A DNA stretch of 49,570 bases from Monosporascus cannonballus (lineage: Eukaryota; Ascomycota; Sordariomycetes; Xylariales), in assembly GCA_004154925.1 (NCBI GenBank), contig QJNS01000383.1, positions 1-49,570 on the forward strand, in the 5' to 3' direction. The position numbers and the translations under genes are program-made. The notes under the pieces were generated by a model. The model was given only the letters and a program-made list of their open reading frames with translations. It made no database searches and was not told the origin of the DNA. Numbering within the stretch: the first letter of the stretch is position 1; every line of letters starts with the position of its first letter. Below, in pieces: positions 25,288 through 36,084 of this stretch.

Positions 25288-27499
25288 AAATTTTGCCCTT
25301 AAGATTTTTTTTTTCTTTTTTCTTTTCTTCGTTTAATAAGTATCCTTTTTTTTTTGCTTTTAATTATATCGTTTCGTATTTCCAAAATTCGTCGCGTTTT
25401 TCGTTCTTTTACCGTTCGTCGTACTAATCTCGTAAAAGCTTTTAATGAATTTGGTTACGAAATGATGTCTTACTTTTATTATTTTTCGAAAAACATAAGA
25501 TATAAAATGATGGAAAACGTTTTAAGATATAAGAAATGTATTAATCGAAATCAATCTTATGATAATACCGGCGTATCCATTTTTTCCTTACAAAATATTC
25601 GTTACGAACATTAGCGCTTAACACGCGAAAAAAAACTTGCCGAAAAACAATTATTAAAACTTTAACGGCTTTACTTCAAAACTTAACGCAAATATTAAGA
25701 AAAAATAAATAAAACTTTTTTTCGTTTCATTCGTTTGCATAAACAAAAAGCGTTAATTCGTTCGAAAGGCATTACTATAATACAATATGGGTTCTAATCG
25801 TTAAACGAACTAGAAAAATAAGAACGTCGAGAATAAAAACAGTTAAAAGCTGCCATTATGGCTACCACGTTAACACATATCGCGGCCGGTTAACCCGACA
25901 TCCCGGTTACCAATTAGTCGGCTGTTAATTAGGACGCGCCCGTTATTGTAGGTAAAAAATTTTTAATAAACGTTAAGCGCCAATAACGTTTTTGGTAAAT
26001 TCTCAAATGTTTTTGGAATCCGGGTATTTTTTTCATTTAATTAGGTACTAAGTAAATTCGTTTTATTTCCGTATATTAAAAACTTTTTCCACTTTATATA
26101 TTTATTTGTTTTCTGTTTCCATATTATCTTATGCCGTATATATTTTAATTATATTTATTATTAATTCAAATAAGAAAACGTAAAAAATTAAATAAAATTT
26201 AACTTTAAATGAAAGGTCTAATTAATAGTTATTTTCTAAGATTTTTTTTAATAATTTTGTATAAACCGATATACTTAAAATCGAATTTTTTGTTGGGTTT
26301 TTTTATTTAAATGTTTTTTGTAACGAAAAAAACTATTTTCTCTTTTTTGAAAGTTAATTCTTTTAACTGTTTCTGGTTATAATATTTACTTATTTAATTT
26401 CGTACGAATTTTAATGTTATTGTTATTTTTTTAATGTAATTATTATAATTATTTTAATTTAAGGATTACTTTAATATTAATTAAACTATTATTATATATT
26501 TTTCTGTAAATCTTTGAAATAAAACTAAAATTTGCGTTTATAAATATTATTTTAATGCTTTCGTGATACCTAGTATTATAAATTAATTATACGATTAATA
26601 TTTTCTTAACCTAATTATTTTATTCTTAATTAATATAACATTATAAATATATTTTTAAAATTCAATTTATTCGTTTTATTTATTTATTTGCTTAAAATGT
26701 AAATACGTTAAATAACTTATAATTTAAGCCGATTTATATTATAAGGCCTTATTAAAACTTAAATACAAATATCGATTTTTAATTTGATATAATTTCTATT
26801 ACTAATCCACACATATTAAAAATATTTTTTTTAAAAAATATATGCCAATTATTCGGCGTTTATATTCTCGTAATATAATAAAAAATAAGAAAATTTCGTA
26901 AATAGATTAATAATTACGAAAATATTATCGTAATGTATTTCCATAATTAAATCCTTTAATATAAAAAGCTTAATAATATAATTAAGTACTATAATCGCTT
27001 TATAACTAATAATAACTATAATTCTCTATATGGTTTATGTCGTCGAATCTTTATTCTGGCACAAATCTCGTGTTGCCATAAAACTTTTTATATCGTTAAT
27101 TTTATTTTAGAAAAAGAATATATGCGTTAAAATCGCTTTAAAGTTTTGTAAATCCCTAGATATCCGTATAACTAATATTCGTATATTTTTCATATTAAAT
27201 CCTTTTAATATGTTTTTAAAATTTGCATTTTATTCGTTTTTTTTAGCTTTTTAAGAAACTATTATTATATTGTTAAATCTTTTAATACATATCGAAAAGT
27301 ACTGTCCGAATTATCGCAATTTATCGTAAGCGTAAATATGTTTTTATAATAATATCAAAAATTATATAGCTAATTTTAACCAATTTCTTTTCGAAATTTG
27401 GTCACTTACTTAAGGTATTTACTTTATTATTTTAAGCCTTTTTTATAGATAATAACAAAGTCGAAATTCGCCAATTTTTCCGCGTAATAAAATTATTAT

Positions 27500-27685
27500 T
27501 CTGTAAGTTCTCTAGTCGTAATAAATCGGGTAAAATTTTGATAATCCATATAAACCTTAACCTGGTATAAGTTTCCTTTTAAAAAATGCCTAAATTCTCG
27601 AAATACTATAATAATAACCATAAATTCCTTATTTAAAATATCGTAATTAAATTCGGCTCCTTTTAATTTATACGAAAAAAATGCA
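27500..27685 (-). pseudogene. Ty3/gypsy RNase H, remnant (element A)
   Basis: An unusually long readable stretch on the minus strand: FFSYKLKGA, EFNYDILNKEFMVIIIVF, then REFRHFLKG and VYMDYQNF. It aligns with the gypsy RNase H region (Y-S-x-K-L-x-x-A-E-x-N-Y-x-I-x-D-K-E-L-L-A-I-V ... W-R-H-Y-L-E-G ... V-x-T-D-H). The catalytic-region TDH appears as MDY, consistent with C-to-T (ACG to ATG) and CAT to TAT. It ends at a stop. Confidence 0.85.
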
Positions 27686-28454
27686 ACAAGATATAATTTG
27701 CTTTAACTATTTCGTTATTCGATTATTACGTTTAACGCGTAATTCGAAATATCGGTTTTTTAATTTAACGAAATAGTTTAAATCGTACATAATTAATATT
27801 AACTTGCTGGTAATCATATTCTTAATATTCTAAAATACCTTTTCCGTATCTAGCGTTTATTTAAATTCTTTTTTTTTCTTTATAAAATTCGTTAAAGATA
27901 TAATTATCCTGCTAAAGTTTCGAATAAACTTCTTGTAATAATTAGCAAATCTAAGAAATACCTGTATTTCATTAATTATTATTAATATTTGTTATTTTCT
28001 AATTATAACGATTTTTTTAAGATTTATATTAATATATCTCAAAATAATAATATATTCTAAATATTTTATTCCTACTTATAGAACTAACCTTTTTCTACGT
28101 TAACAAATAACTTTATATCTTATAAAGCTTAAAAAACTTTATAAACGTATCTTATCTATATTTTTTTTATTTTTTAAAAAATAAAAATGTTATCGAAATA
28201 ACAAATAACAAAAATATCAAGGTATTTTGGCAATACATAATTTATTATTCGCTAAAAAGTTGCTAATACGTTCTTAAATCCCATTAACGTAACCAAATAC
28301 TTTAAATAATTCGTATTTCGTCTTAAAAATTATTTTCCATTCGTATTGATTTTAAAATTCTAATAAAATTATATCCATTTTTAAAATTAAATACTATAAA
28401 TTATTAAGTTACGTAAAATCGGTTTTTTATTTCCGTAATTAAGGGTAATAATAT

Positions 28455-28620
28455 TTAATCCTTAATAATAATATCGTTTAATTATCGATAATTAACCATA
28501 AATCGCAATTTCTCGTTTTTTTTCGGTACAAAAAACATAAAATATCCTGCTAATAATTTCGAAAATCGAATCTATCTTTTTTATAGCCCATTTTCCAGGT
28601 ATTTTTTAAAAATACGTAAT
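28455..28620 (-). pseudogene. Ty3/gypsy reverse transcriptase start, remnant (element A)
   Basis: The minus strand reads FVPKKNEKLRFMVNYR, one stop, then LNDIIIKD. This is the gypsy RT motif F-V-P-K-K-D-G-x-L-R-x-C-V-D-Y-R-x-L-N-x-x-T-x-K-D with the Asp of VDYR replaced by Asn (GAT to AAT) and the Gln/Arg codon turned into a stop. It lies between the gag knuckle and RNase H as expected. Confidence 0.85.
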
Positions 28621-30388
28621 TCGTTTCCGTTAAAATTATAAATAAGGTAAAACTTTGTCGAAAATTCTTTTTTAAAAATTATTTCATAATTCCATTCGCT
28701 ATATTCTAATAACTTCGTATCAAGTTCCTTTTTAAAAAAACTGCTTATATCTATAATATTATAGTAACATATTAATTAAATCCTTTAAATTTTAGAGCTG
28801 CTATTTTTTTAGGTTGTTATTTAAATTGCTTTAGTTTCGCTTTAATAATAATAACGATACGTCGTATTCTTTTTTAATACCCATTTTTTCTTGTATTTTG
28901 TTCCTTTAAATAATAAGGTTTCTATCATATTTTGATACTTGCACTCGTCGCCATTATTAATTAAATATTAAGATCTTAATTTTTCCCTTTTTTATCTGTC
29001 GATAAGATATAAAACGAACCTCATTTAACCAATCCCTTCATTAATCAAGATTCCATACTAACGTATCTATGGTAATCCTAAGATCACATCGTAATATCTA
29101 AATAAAACGATATCGAAATTAATTATTTAATATTATTTTTAAATAAAAGTCTCGAAATAATTAATTTCGCGTATAATTTTTTCGTTATCGTAAGCGAATT
29201 CCTAACTTTCGGCATTTGCTACTATATAAGGTTTTAACTTATATCTCTATAACAATTTAAACTTGTTAATTATATTTGATATAATATAATTCCCGCCCAG
29301 CATTCTGTAATTCACTATTACAATATATCAATACGTTCTAATTTATATATCCAAAGTAATAAGGTTATTAACGTTTTTTATTATCGCGTTTAAAGTTTTT
29401 TTTAGGGATTCTCTTTAACTTCTTTAGGTTTCGTTATTTTGCGGTTTTTTTACAGGTAATTTTTTTCTTTTAATTCCTATTCGAATTCGTCGAACCTTAC
29501 TTATATTTCTTCGTTTAGCGCGTTAAGCTACTATATTTATCGTTATTGCCGGCATATTATTTCTTTAAGTTATATTAATTATTTCTAATTCTTTTACATT
29601 TTTTTTTCTTAATAAATAAATTATTGTTTTATGTTAACGATTATATCCCATTATATATCGTCTTTACTATCGTTCTAAAAATCTCCTATAAATTAACGTA
29701 TTTTTTTTCTTAATAACTCTTTTTGAAAATCCGTAATAAATACCAATTAAAAATTAAAATCCGTAATAATTTTTTAATAATGTTTTTTTAATATGCGCTG
29801 GATTAATTTCTTTTTCATTTAATAATTACATTATTTATAATAACAGAAGGGGTTTTCTTACGGACATTATTTTTTTTTCGGGCCAGCTTTTTATTTCGGC
29901 CAACCGTTAAACATTTTCTGGAGCTATGATTTAAAATTATCAATACTATTATTTATCATTCTTATTATTTCCGGTACGGTTTGAAAAATCGAATTCTTTA
30001 TAATATATACGGGTAATTCGTTTATAAATATATTATTTTCATTTTTCGTAATTAAGATATTTTCGTCGGTAATAATATATAATATATATTCTGCCGTATT
30101 AATTAAAAGTTTCGAAACAATTCTTTTTATTTAATTTTAATATTTGCGTAATTATTTTTATAATATTTTTTGTTATATTCGCGATATTTATTAAGTTAGC
30201 TTTTTAACTTTTCGTATTTTTCGTCGAATTTCTTATCGTAATAATTTTTATCGAACTTTTTATTATAAATCTAATACGTATTTGGCTTGGATTATATTAA
30301 TAATTTTACTATCGTTTCCTTAATTATTTCTAAATTATCCTTTCGGTATAGATATCCAGTTATCTTATCGTGGTTTCTTAGGTTTTCT

Positions 30389-30430
30389 GCATTTATAAGC
30401 CTTATATCCCATTTTGCCGCAATTAAAGCA
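30389..30430 (-). pseudogene. Gag zinc knuckle of element A, RIP-altered
   Basis: The minus strand reads CFNCGKMGYKAYKC, a CX2CX4HX4C knuckle in which all three cysteines and the central Gly are kept and only the histidine is changed to tyrosine. It normally binds the RNA template in the gag particle. Its place about 0.9 kb inside the right LTR fits gag at the 5' end of a minus-strand element. Confidence 0.85.
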
Positions 30431-31293
30431 TTTAATCTGGCTTTAATTTTATCTATAAGTAATGCCGAATTCCATAAATCCTAACGCCGTTCTATAAAAA
30501 GTAAAAAGTACGTCTTATTTCTTCCTCTGGTTAAACTTGTTATATCCCGAACGGAAAACATATTATCTCTTTTTTTTTATTATTTCTTAAACTGTCGATT
30601 ATCGATTTTAATTACTTTTGCAATATATCGGTCCAAAGTAATTAATTATTTAATCCGAATAATTTTATCTTTCATATTATTCTTTAACCTTTTGTAAAAT
30701 ATGTTAATAAGGGCATCGGTTTCGTCGTCTTTTTATTCCGCCTTAGCTGTAAAGCTTTTAAAGATTACGGCATATTTAAACGTAAATCCTTTTTATCGGA
30801 ATTACAAAAGTTATTAGGCCGTAAATTATTTTTTATCCGGATTACCAAAATTATTACGCATTTTATTTTTGAAATTAATATAAAGTAAAAAAATCTTATT
30901 AATAAAATTATCCTTATCCAACTTTTTTATTTTTAAACAGTTCATTATAACGGATATAAATTAATTAATAACGTTTCCCGTTAGGCATATTTTTATTATT
31001 AAAATTTAATTCACAAAATCGCTAAGGTTTACAAAACGAAAGTAAATTCGTACCTAAATTCAAAAAATTTAAAGGTTACTTTTTTTATTATAAAGCTTTA
31101 ATTTCCTTAGTTTTATGCGGGCGAAAAACGTTTAAGCAAATAGCGTAACCCTAATTTATCGGATTTCTTTTTCCAGTTCCCGAATTCGAACTTAAAGTTA
31201 CTAAATAAAGGTTTCCTAAACGCTGGTTAATATTTTAACAATATTAAATATTGCTTAAAGTTTAACGGTACTACTAAATAAAAACTTGCAACG

Positions 31294-31667
31294 TATAACG
31301 GCTTAATAATTTAACCAATTATTAAACCTTAAGTTAACGAATTTATGTTGGTAGGAATATTGTACGAATCTAAACAATAAATATAATAATTATATTACAT
31401 CTCGTAATACCAAAAATACTTTAAATAACGATATTATATTGCAAATTAAAGTTATTTAAATTATAGAATTAATAAGCATATATATCCTTCTCCTTCTTGG
31501 CTTAATCACTTATAATCACACCGCTAGTAATAATCATAATCGCTTATGATCCCCTTTGATCACCTTTAATCACTGGCTTGACAGTAATCACCGTCACGTA
31601 ACCCATGGTGGTTCGTATAATCCTTGTTTGACCGTTTCTTGAGGTCGAAACTTCTTGGGTCGTAACA
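31294..31667 (-). repeat. Right LTR of element A (5' LTR in coding sense)
   Basis: 374 bp, the same length as the left LTR. Its inner end reads TATAACGGCTTAATAATTT (RIPped form of TGTGACAGCTTGGCGGTTT) and its outer end CTTGGGTCGTAACA is unmutated. It is followed by CTAGA (31668-31672). Confidence 0.93.
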
Positions 31668-31764
31668 CTAGAAAGTTCTTTATATACTGTGGGAGCACCG
31701 GAATAAGGTTCTTCCGGGTGCTGTGGAGCTTAATAACTAACACAGATATCCCTATTTCACGACA
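31668..31764 (-). repeat. Second target-site copy and right half of the B1 LTR
   Basis: CTAGA (31668-31672) is the right duplication made by element A. From 31673 the B1 LTR resumes for 92 bp and ends CTATTTCACGACA. This half is scarcely RIPped (CCGGAATAAGGTTCTTCCGG is intact). A T-run follows, so the B1 target duplication cannot be defined. Confidence 0.88.
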
Positions 31765-32738
31765 TTTTTTTAATTAAATATTAAAAATTTGCATATTTAA
31801 GTTATCTGATTGTTAAAAAAGAAATGAAATTATTATAATTACACTTTTAATTGATAGAGAGTTATATGTAACGGCTAAGAGTAGAACTAATTATTAAACT
31901 TAATTCGTACGATTCGTGTTAATAGTTGTACTGTTGGATTTAAATAAAAAAATTAATTACGTTTGTAATAACAAAAATTGTTAAATGTAATTCAAGTAAC
32001 CAAGTTAAAAATTGGAAAGAGATTGGAGCGGAATTTCCAGGAGGAACCGAACCAAGTTACATCCCCCATTATAGACAAATACTTGTAAACAAGGTGCGGC
32101 GAAGCCTAAAATCGAAGAAGATCATGAGCGAGTGCCATGTGGTAAGTGGCAATAGATAGCTCCCTACATTTTGCCAATCCTGACGCCTTCTACAAAAACA
32201 GTAGCACTACGAAATCCTGACTTTCCACCGACGTCCATATCCTTTCTTTTTCCTTTCTGGTCCTGTCGCTGCTGGATGGCAAGCCGTGTGTAGTTTCTAC
32301 AGTTTCGTTGCATACCCGATTCTTATCGCCATGCCAACGATGGGGGTGTCTAGGACGCCGCTTAAATATCTGGTAAGTAATCGCCGGCATCCTCCCTATC
32401 TCTCCCCAATCGCTCTGGTACCCATACCTCTGGAGCTAAATTTCTCAGCGCGTCATGGGAAAGGGTACACAGCGTGAAAGGCAGGAAGAAGCAGTCTCGA
32501 AGGTAGGTAGCAGCATATAAATTAGGCCAGTAACGCCTGCTTCCTCCAATATTGATAGGACTAAACGGTCGTATATATACACCTACAACCCCTGTATAAC
32601 CCCTGTATAGCCCTTTTCTAAAAGATTCCACTTAGGCAGGTAACCCAGCATGCCCTTTTCTTCGTCGCTATCAATCAATTCTGAATCCGGACACTTCGAG
32701 GGACTAAATACAATTTCACCACCCCCTTGATCCTCATA
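31765..32738. other. Transition into the gene island, no clear gene
   Basis: 31765-32000 is AT-rich, grading into normal composition. Minus-strand frames at 32190-32390, 32362-32631 and 32583-32774 overlap in different frames. One of them (DQGGGEIVFSPSKCPDSELI...) directly follows the MITE and may be 3' sequence of the split gene, but the frame does not continue without a shift after the MITE is removed. A small direct repeat (CCCTGTATAaCCCCTGTATA) lies at about 32588-32610. Confidence 0.45.
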
Positions 32739-32933
32739 GGGTTTGCAATGGGTACCCAAATGGGTACCCATCACTACCCACGGATGATATTTTCAATCAT
32801 AAATAAATAATAAACATCTGTAAACAATACAGATTTACTTGTATAATAAATCTTTCTAGGAAACCCTAAGTATTAAGCTTTTATGACGTGTGAATTTACG
32901 TCGTGGGTAGTGATGGGTACCCATTGCAAACCC
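32739..32933. mobile_element. 195-bp MITE with TA target duplication
   Basis: Inverted ends GGGTTTGCAATGGGTACCCA and their complement (CATTGCAAACCC at the right), flanked by TA on both sides (32737-32738 and 32934-32935). The inverted repeat continues with ATCACTACCCACG on both arms. The left arm carries an extra 12-bp repeat of the AATGGGTACCCA unit. The interior is AT-rich and non-coding. TA duplication points to mobilisation by a Tc1/mariner/pogo-type transposase; the Fot1-like element at 36085-37921 has different ends, so it is not the obvious source. Confidence 0.88.
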
Positions 32934-32935
32934 TA

Positions 32936-33480
32936 TTTTGAGGTGAGATGTCACAGATGCCATCCCTCGATGGAGAGTCTTGACCTGCCGTGACTGTTGT
33001 TCGGCATGTTGTTCTGTAATAGAACGGATGCCAGCAATTGCCCCAGGCGCTGCCGAGACGAAATCCAAGATCAAAGATGTTTGCCTGATGAGAGCGTCGG
33101 ACTGAGCGATTCTCGTCGAGAGTTTACTATCACACTCTCGTAGACGGGTGGATATCTGCTTGATGTGACCCCTGTTCATGGGCTTAGCCACCACGTGACA
33201 GGTGAATAGGAGAAAGAGACTACATACAATTGTTGAACACCCAAGAGCACGGTGACAGCACCCATCTCGGAAAGGATGATATTTCGTAATTCATCAACAT
33301 CCTTCTGCGCGATCATCGACCAGTGCAGCCGTGTCCCAATGGTATTTAGGCTTCTGGTAGTGCGGAAGTGCCCCAGGCTGGCTTCTTTGGTCCGCATCTT
33401 GTCATGTTGAAGGGTGTTTCGCAGGAGATCAAACTCAGCGCTTAGTTGTTGAAAATGGGCGGGCGCATTCTTGTAGTTAC
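32936..33480 (-). pseudogene. STAND-type N-terminal domain protein, distal part
   Basis: This continues the frame begun at 42481-42409 once B2 and one GCAGC copy are removed. It reads NYKNAPAHFQQLSAEFDLL at its start, helical throughout. A 56-bp intron (33172-33227, GTATGT...AACAG) restores a long frame: GHIKQISTRLRECDSKLS ... RSITEQHAEQQSRQVKTLH. The pattern matches the all-helical N-terminal domain found on fungal STAND/NLR-like and ankyrin proteins (Helo-like group), which in characterised relatives relays a signal to a cell-death or defence effector. A NACHT, repeat or ubiquitin-like portion is not visible. The reading runs into the MITE after HLK. Interrupted by a RIPped 8.9-kb insertion, the gene is unlikely to make a normal product. 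Confidence 0.7.
33172..33227 (-). other. Predicted intron of the STAND-type gene
   Basis: 56 bp on the minus strand, GTATGT at the donor and AACAG at the acceptor, with GCTAAG as a possible branch site. Splicing joins phase 2 to phase 1 (CAA CAA TTG GGT CAC) and keeps one open frame across both exons. The alternative acceptor CTAAG would give an immediate stop. Confidence 0.65.
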
Positions 33481-33485
33481 GCAGC
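33481..33485. other. Target-site duplication of element B2 (left copy)
   Basis: GCAGC immediately before the TGTGACAG terminus. The identical GCAGC follows the element at 42409-42413. Confidence 0.93.
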
Positions 33486-33672
33486 TGTGACAGTTGAGCT
33501 GATCAGAGGATAAGGTAACATAGAGTGTGGGAAGTGATAATTGTCTGACTAGAATTGAGCTCTAGAGAGCGGTGGCTAGGGAGCTCTCTATATACTGTGG
33601 GCGTGCCGGAATAAGGTTCTTCCGGGGTGTTAGGAATTTGATAACTAATATAAATACCTTTATTTTACGATA
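33486..33672 (-). repeat. Left LTR of B2 (3' LTR in coding sense)
   Basis: 187 bp. The outer end TGTGACAGTTGAGCTGATCA is unmutated; the inner end TAAATACCTTTATTTTACGATA is RIPped relative to the right LTR (TAGATACCCCTATTCCACGACA). Confidence 0.93.
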
Positions 33673-34170
33673 TACCCCTTAGATAAAAAGGAGGTACTTT
33701 TTTAAATTTGCTTATTATAATTTCTGTAATTTTTAAATAATTGTAATAATAAAAGAAAATAACGTAATTAATTAACTTAATTAATTAAAAATAAGGTGTA
33801 TATATATTAGACATACGTGGAAAAATTATTGTTATATTTTTTTTTTCTTTATTATCGCCGCAATAATAAATATTATAATAATAGGTTTACGTTTTATGCT
33901 TTACGCGTTTATTTTTTTATTAATTTTATATATTAAAAAATTCCTTTTTTCAATTTATTTAATAATTTCGTAAACGCTTTAAATTAAAGAAAACGAATCG
34001 TAATATTAACGTTTAATACAAAATTATTATGATTATAGTTATTAATAATAAATATTCTTTCTTATTTTCTACGTATACATTATATGCGTTATAAATTATT
34101 AAGAATATTAATTAATAATAACGTAAATTTATTAATAATAATTATAATAAAATATTTCGTTACGTTTTCG

Positions 34171-34390
34171 CCATATAATTTGCGACCGCCGCCTGTATTC
34201 GCGAAATACGCCGTATGCGTATCGATGCCGCCGCCGCCGTAGCCGATACCAACGCCGCCATATTAGCCGCCATAACCGCATTCGTACTTATTTCCGCGCC
34301 TTTTACGTTTGCGCTTGTTTTTGCCGCGTTCGTACCCCTTATACCGCCCGTTACGTCCGCGTTTATTATACCGGCGGCTAACCGTTAACG
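34171..34390 (-). other. CpG-retaining Gly/Arg-rich coding relic in B2
   Basis: About 220 bp of high G+C with dense CpG inside otherwise AT-rich B2. On the minus strand one frame runs for about 70 codons with a single stop (TAA in place of CAA): basic residues first (RRYNKRGRNGRYKGYERG, KNKRKRKRRG), then Gly/Tyr-rich (YGGVGIGYGGGGID). It lies downstream of pol in the copia orientation, where no standard domain is expected, and B1 has no equivalent because its left end is missing. It may be a passenger sequence or chance; no family recognised. Confidence 0.35.
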
Positions 34391-34889
34391 TACGCGTCCG
34401 GCGCGTAACGCGCGTTGCGCCGAACCTTATTTAAGGTATTTACGTTTCGCGTTTAGGGACAAAAATATTAGCAAGTATTTTGACGTTATCGTAAGTAATC
34501 GTTATTAACGTTATGCTTCAAAATATATCTATATTCCGATATACATATTTTTTTAATTTCCGGGTTTTTTTTCCTTTATTAATCGTAATTAGCTTTGTTT
34601 TTGCCCGACCGTTTACGGTACGCCTAATAACGGCTTTTATATTTAATATTAATTTCGCTAGAAGTTTTGTTTTATTTATTTTATTTTGTTCGTATGTTTT
34701 AGAGAAATTATTAATTATATAATAGGAAATCCGCACTTTACGCGCAGCCGTACGTATTTTTTTCGAAAAGAAGTAAAAAATAATAATAAGAATAAGAAAA
34801 AAAAATAACCGGTATTTATATTTATAAACGCGGCTGCCGTACGTATACGTATGTTTAATTTAATTAAAAAAATTATAAACCTATTATTA

Positions 34890-34892
<3 letters not shown>

Positions 34893-34972
<80 letters not shown>
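34893..34972. repeat. (AAT)n microsatellite in B2
   Basis: About 26 uninterrupted AAT units. The corresponding position in B1 (just left of 19.12 kb) has no such tract, so it expanded after the copies diverged or lies outside the shared part. Confidence 0.95.
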
Positions 34973-36084
34973 TTTTTTTAAAACAATTTGGTTCGAAAAA
35001 CTTAAGGCCTAATAAAATTATGTATTTTATTATTTTTGCTATTGCGATGTTCTGATAGCATTTACCGTAAATTCTGCAAATTAAAAAAAAATTTAAAATG
35101 TTCGAATTTTTATTTAAAAAACGTTTTCGTTAATTTATTAGCAAATATTTACGTTATAAGTAAATAAATTATATTAAATAATTTTTTGTTTTATTATTAA
35201 CTTATTTATATATTTTAAATATCGATATAACATAATTTAGTAATAATTTTTTCGTTTTTTTAATTATTAGCTTAATTATTTGCTAATTGTCGCAAAAGAT
35301 ATTTTAAGTTTCGCTTAGTTTTAACGTAAAATTACGAAATAAACGTTTAACAATTATGGCTTTTTCAATTGTATTTTTAAAGTAAATAATTTAGCTTTAA
35401 ATATAAAGGTTACTACCGCTATTTATTAAATAACTTTTTATATAACCGATTTTTTACAAAGTATTATAATATAATTTTAGGAAAATCGCCATATTTCGGG
35501 ATTATTGACGAATAATACGTTTTTAATAATTATAAAAATTTGGGCCTTTTTTTAATATTCCTAAATATAATTTTTAAAAAATAAATATAATTAAAGTAAT
35601 ACATTATTTTATTAATTAATGCGATATATTTTATTAATAAAGTAATTAAGAACTTTAATAATAGAAATACGGCGAAAGTTACGTTTAGACGAATTATTAT
35701 TATTATATATAAATTTAATTAAATACGTTTTTATTAACTTTTTATTTATTTCTTAAAAATTATTCCGGTATTAAAAATAAGTTTTTTTTATTTTTCAAGG
35801 TATTAAAGAAATATAAACGTTATTTGTTAACCCAAAACGAATAATAATTTTTTCGATATACGAATTATATATCAAAATAATTTTCCTTTTTAATGTATCT
35901 CGAATTATCCGAATACTTAAAAATTAAGTTATTTGTTCTTGGTTTTTAAGTTCGTACGATTTTTTTAATTTTAAAATAATTTTATTCGTTTTATTCTAAT
36001 AATTTTGATAATAGAAATATAATAGATCGCTTATAAAAAATATAAAAATAAACGTATATTATTTGTTATAAAACAGGCAACGTA

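Larger units (their letters stand above)
24897..31667 (-). mobile_element. Complete but RIP-dead Ty3/gypsy retrotransposon (element A)
   Basis: 6771 bp with two 374-bp LTRs (24897-25270 and 31294-31667), TG...CA ends in the unmutated copies, and a perfect 5-bp duplication CTAGA. Coding orientation is minus: gag zinc knuckle at 30.4 kb, RT at 28.45-28.62 kb, RNase H at 27.5-27.69 kb, and space for integrase at 25.7-27.3 kb. A purine-rich tract abuts the left LTR, which is the 3' LTR. All frames carry many stops, so nothing can be made from it. It lies inside the right LTR of copia element B1. Confidence 0.93.

Noticed and set aside
25354..25614. 86-codon plus-strand frame inside element A
   Set aside because: It runs against the element's coding strand near the 3' LTR and has no similarity; chance opening in AT-rich DNA.
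34513..34736. Overlapping frames on both strands in B2 (69 and 72 codons)
   Set aside because: They mirror each other on opposite strands in AT-rich sequence; neither matches a copia domain.
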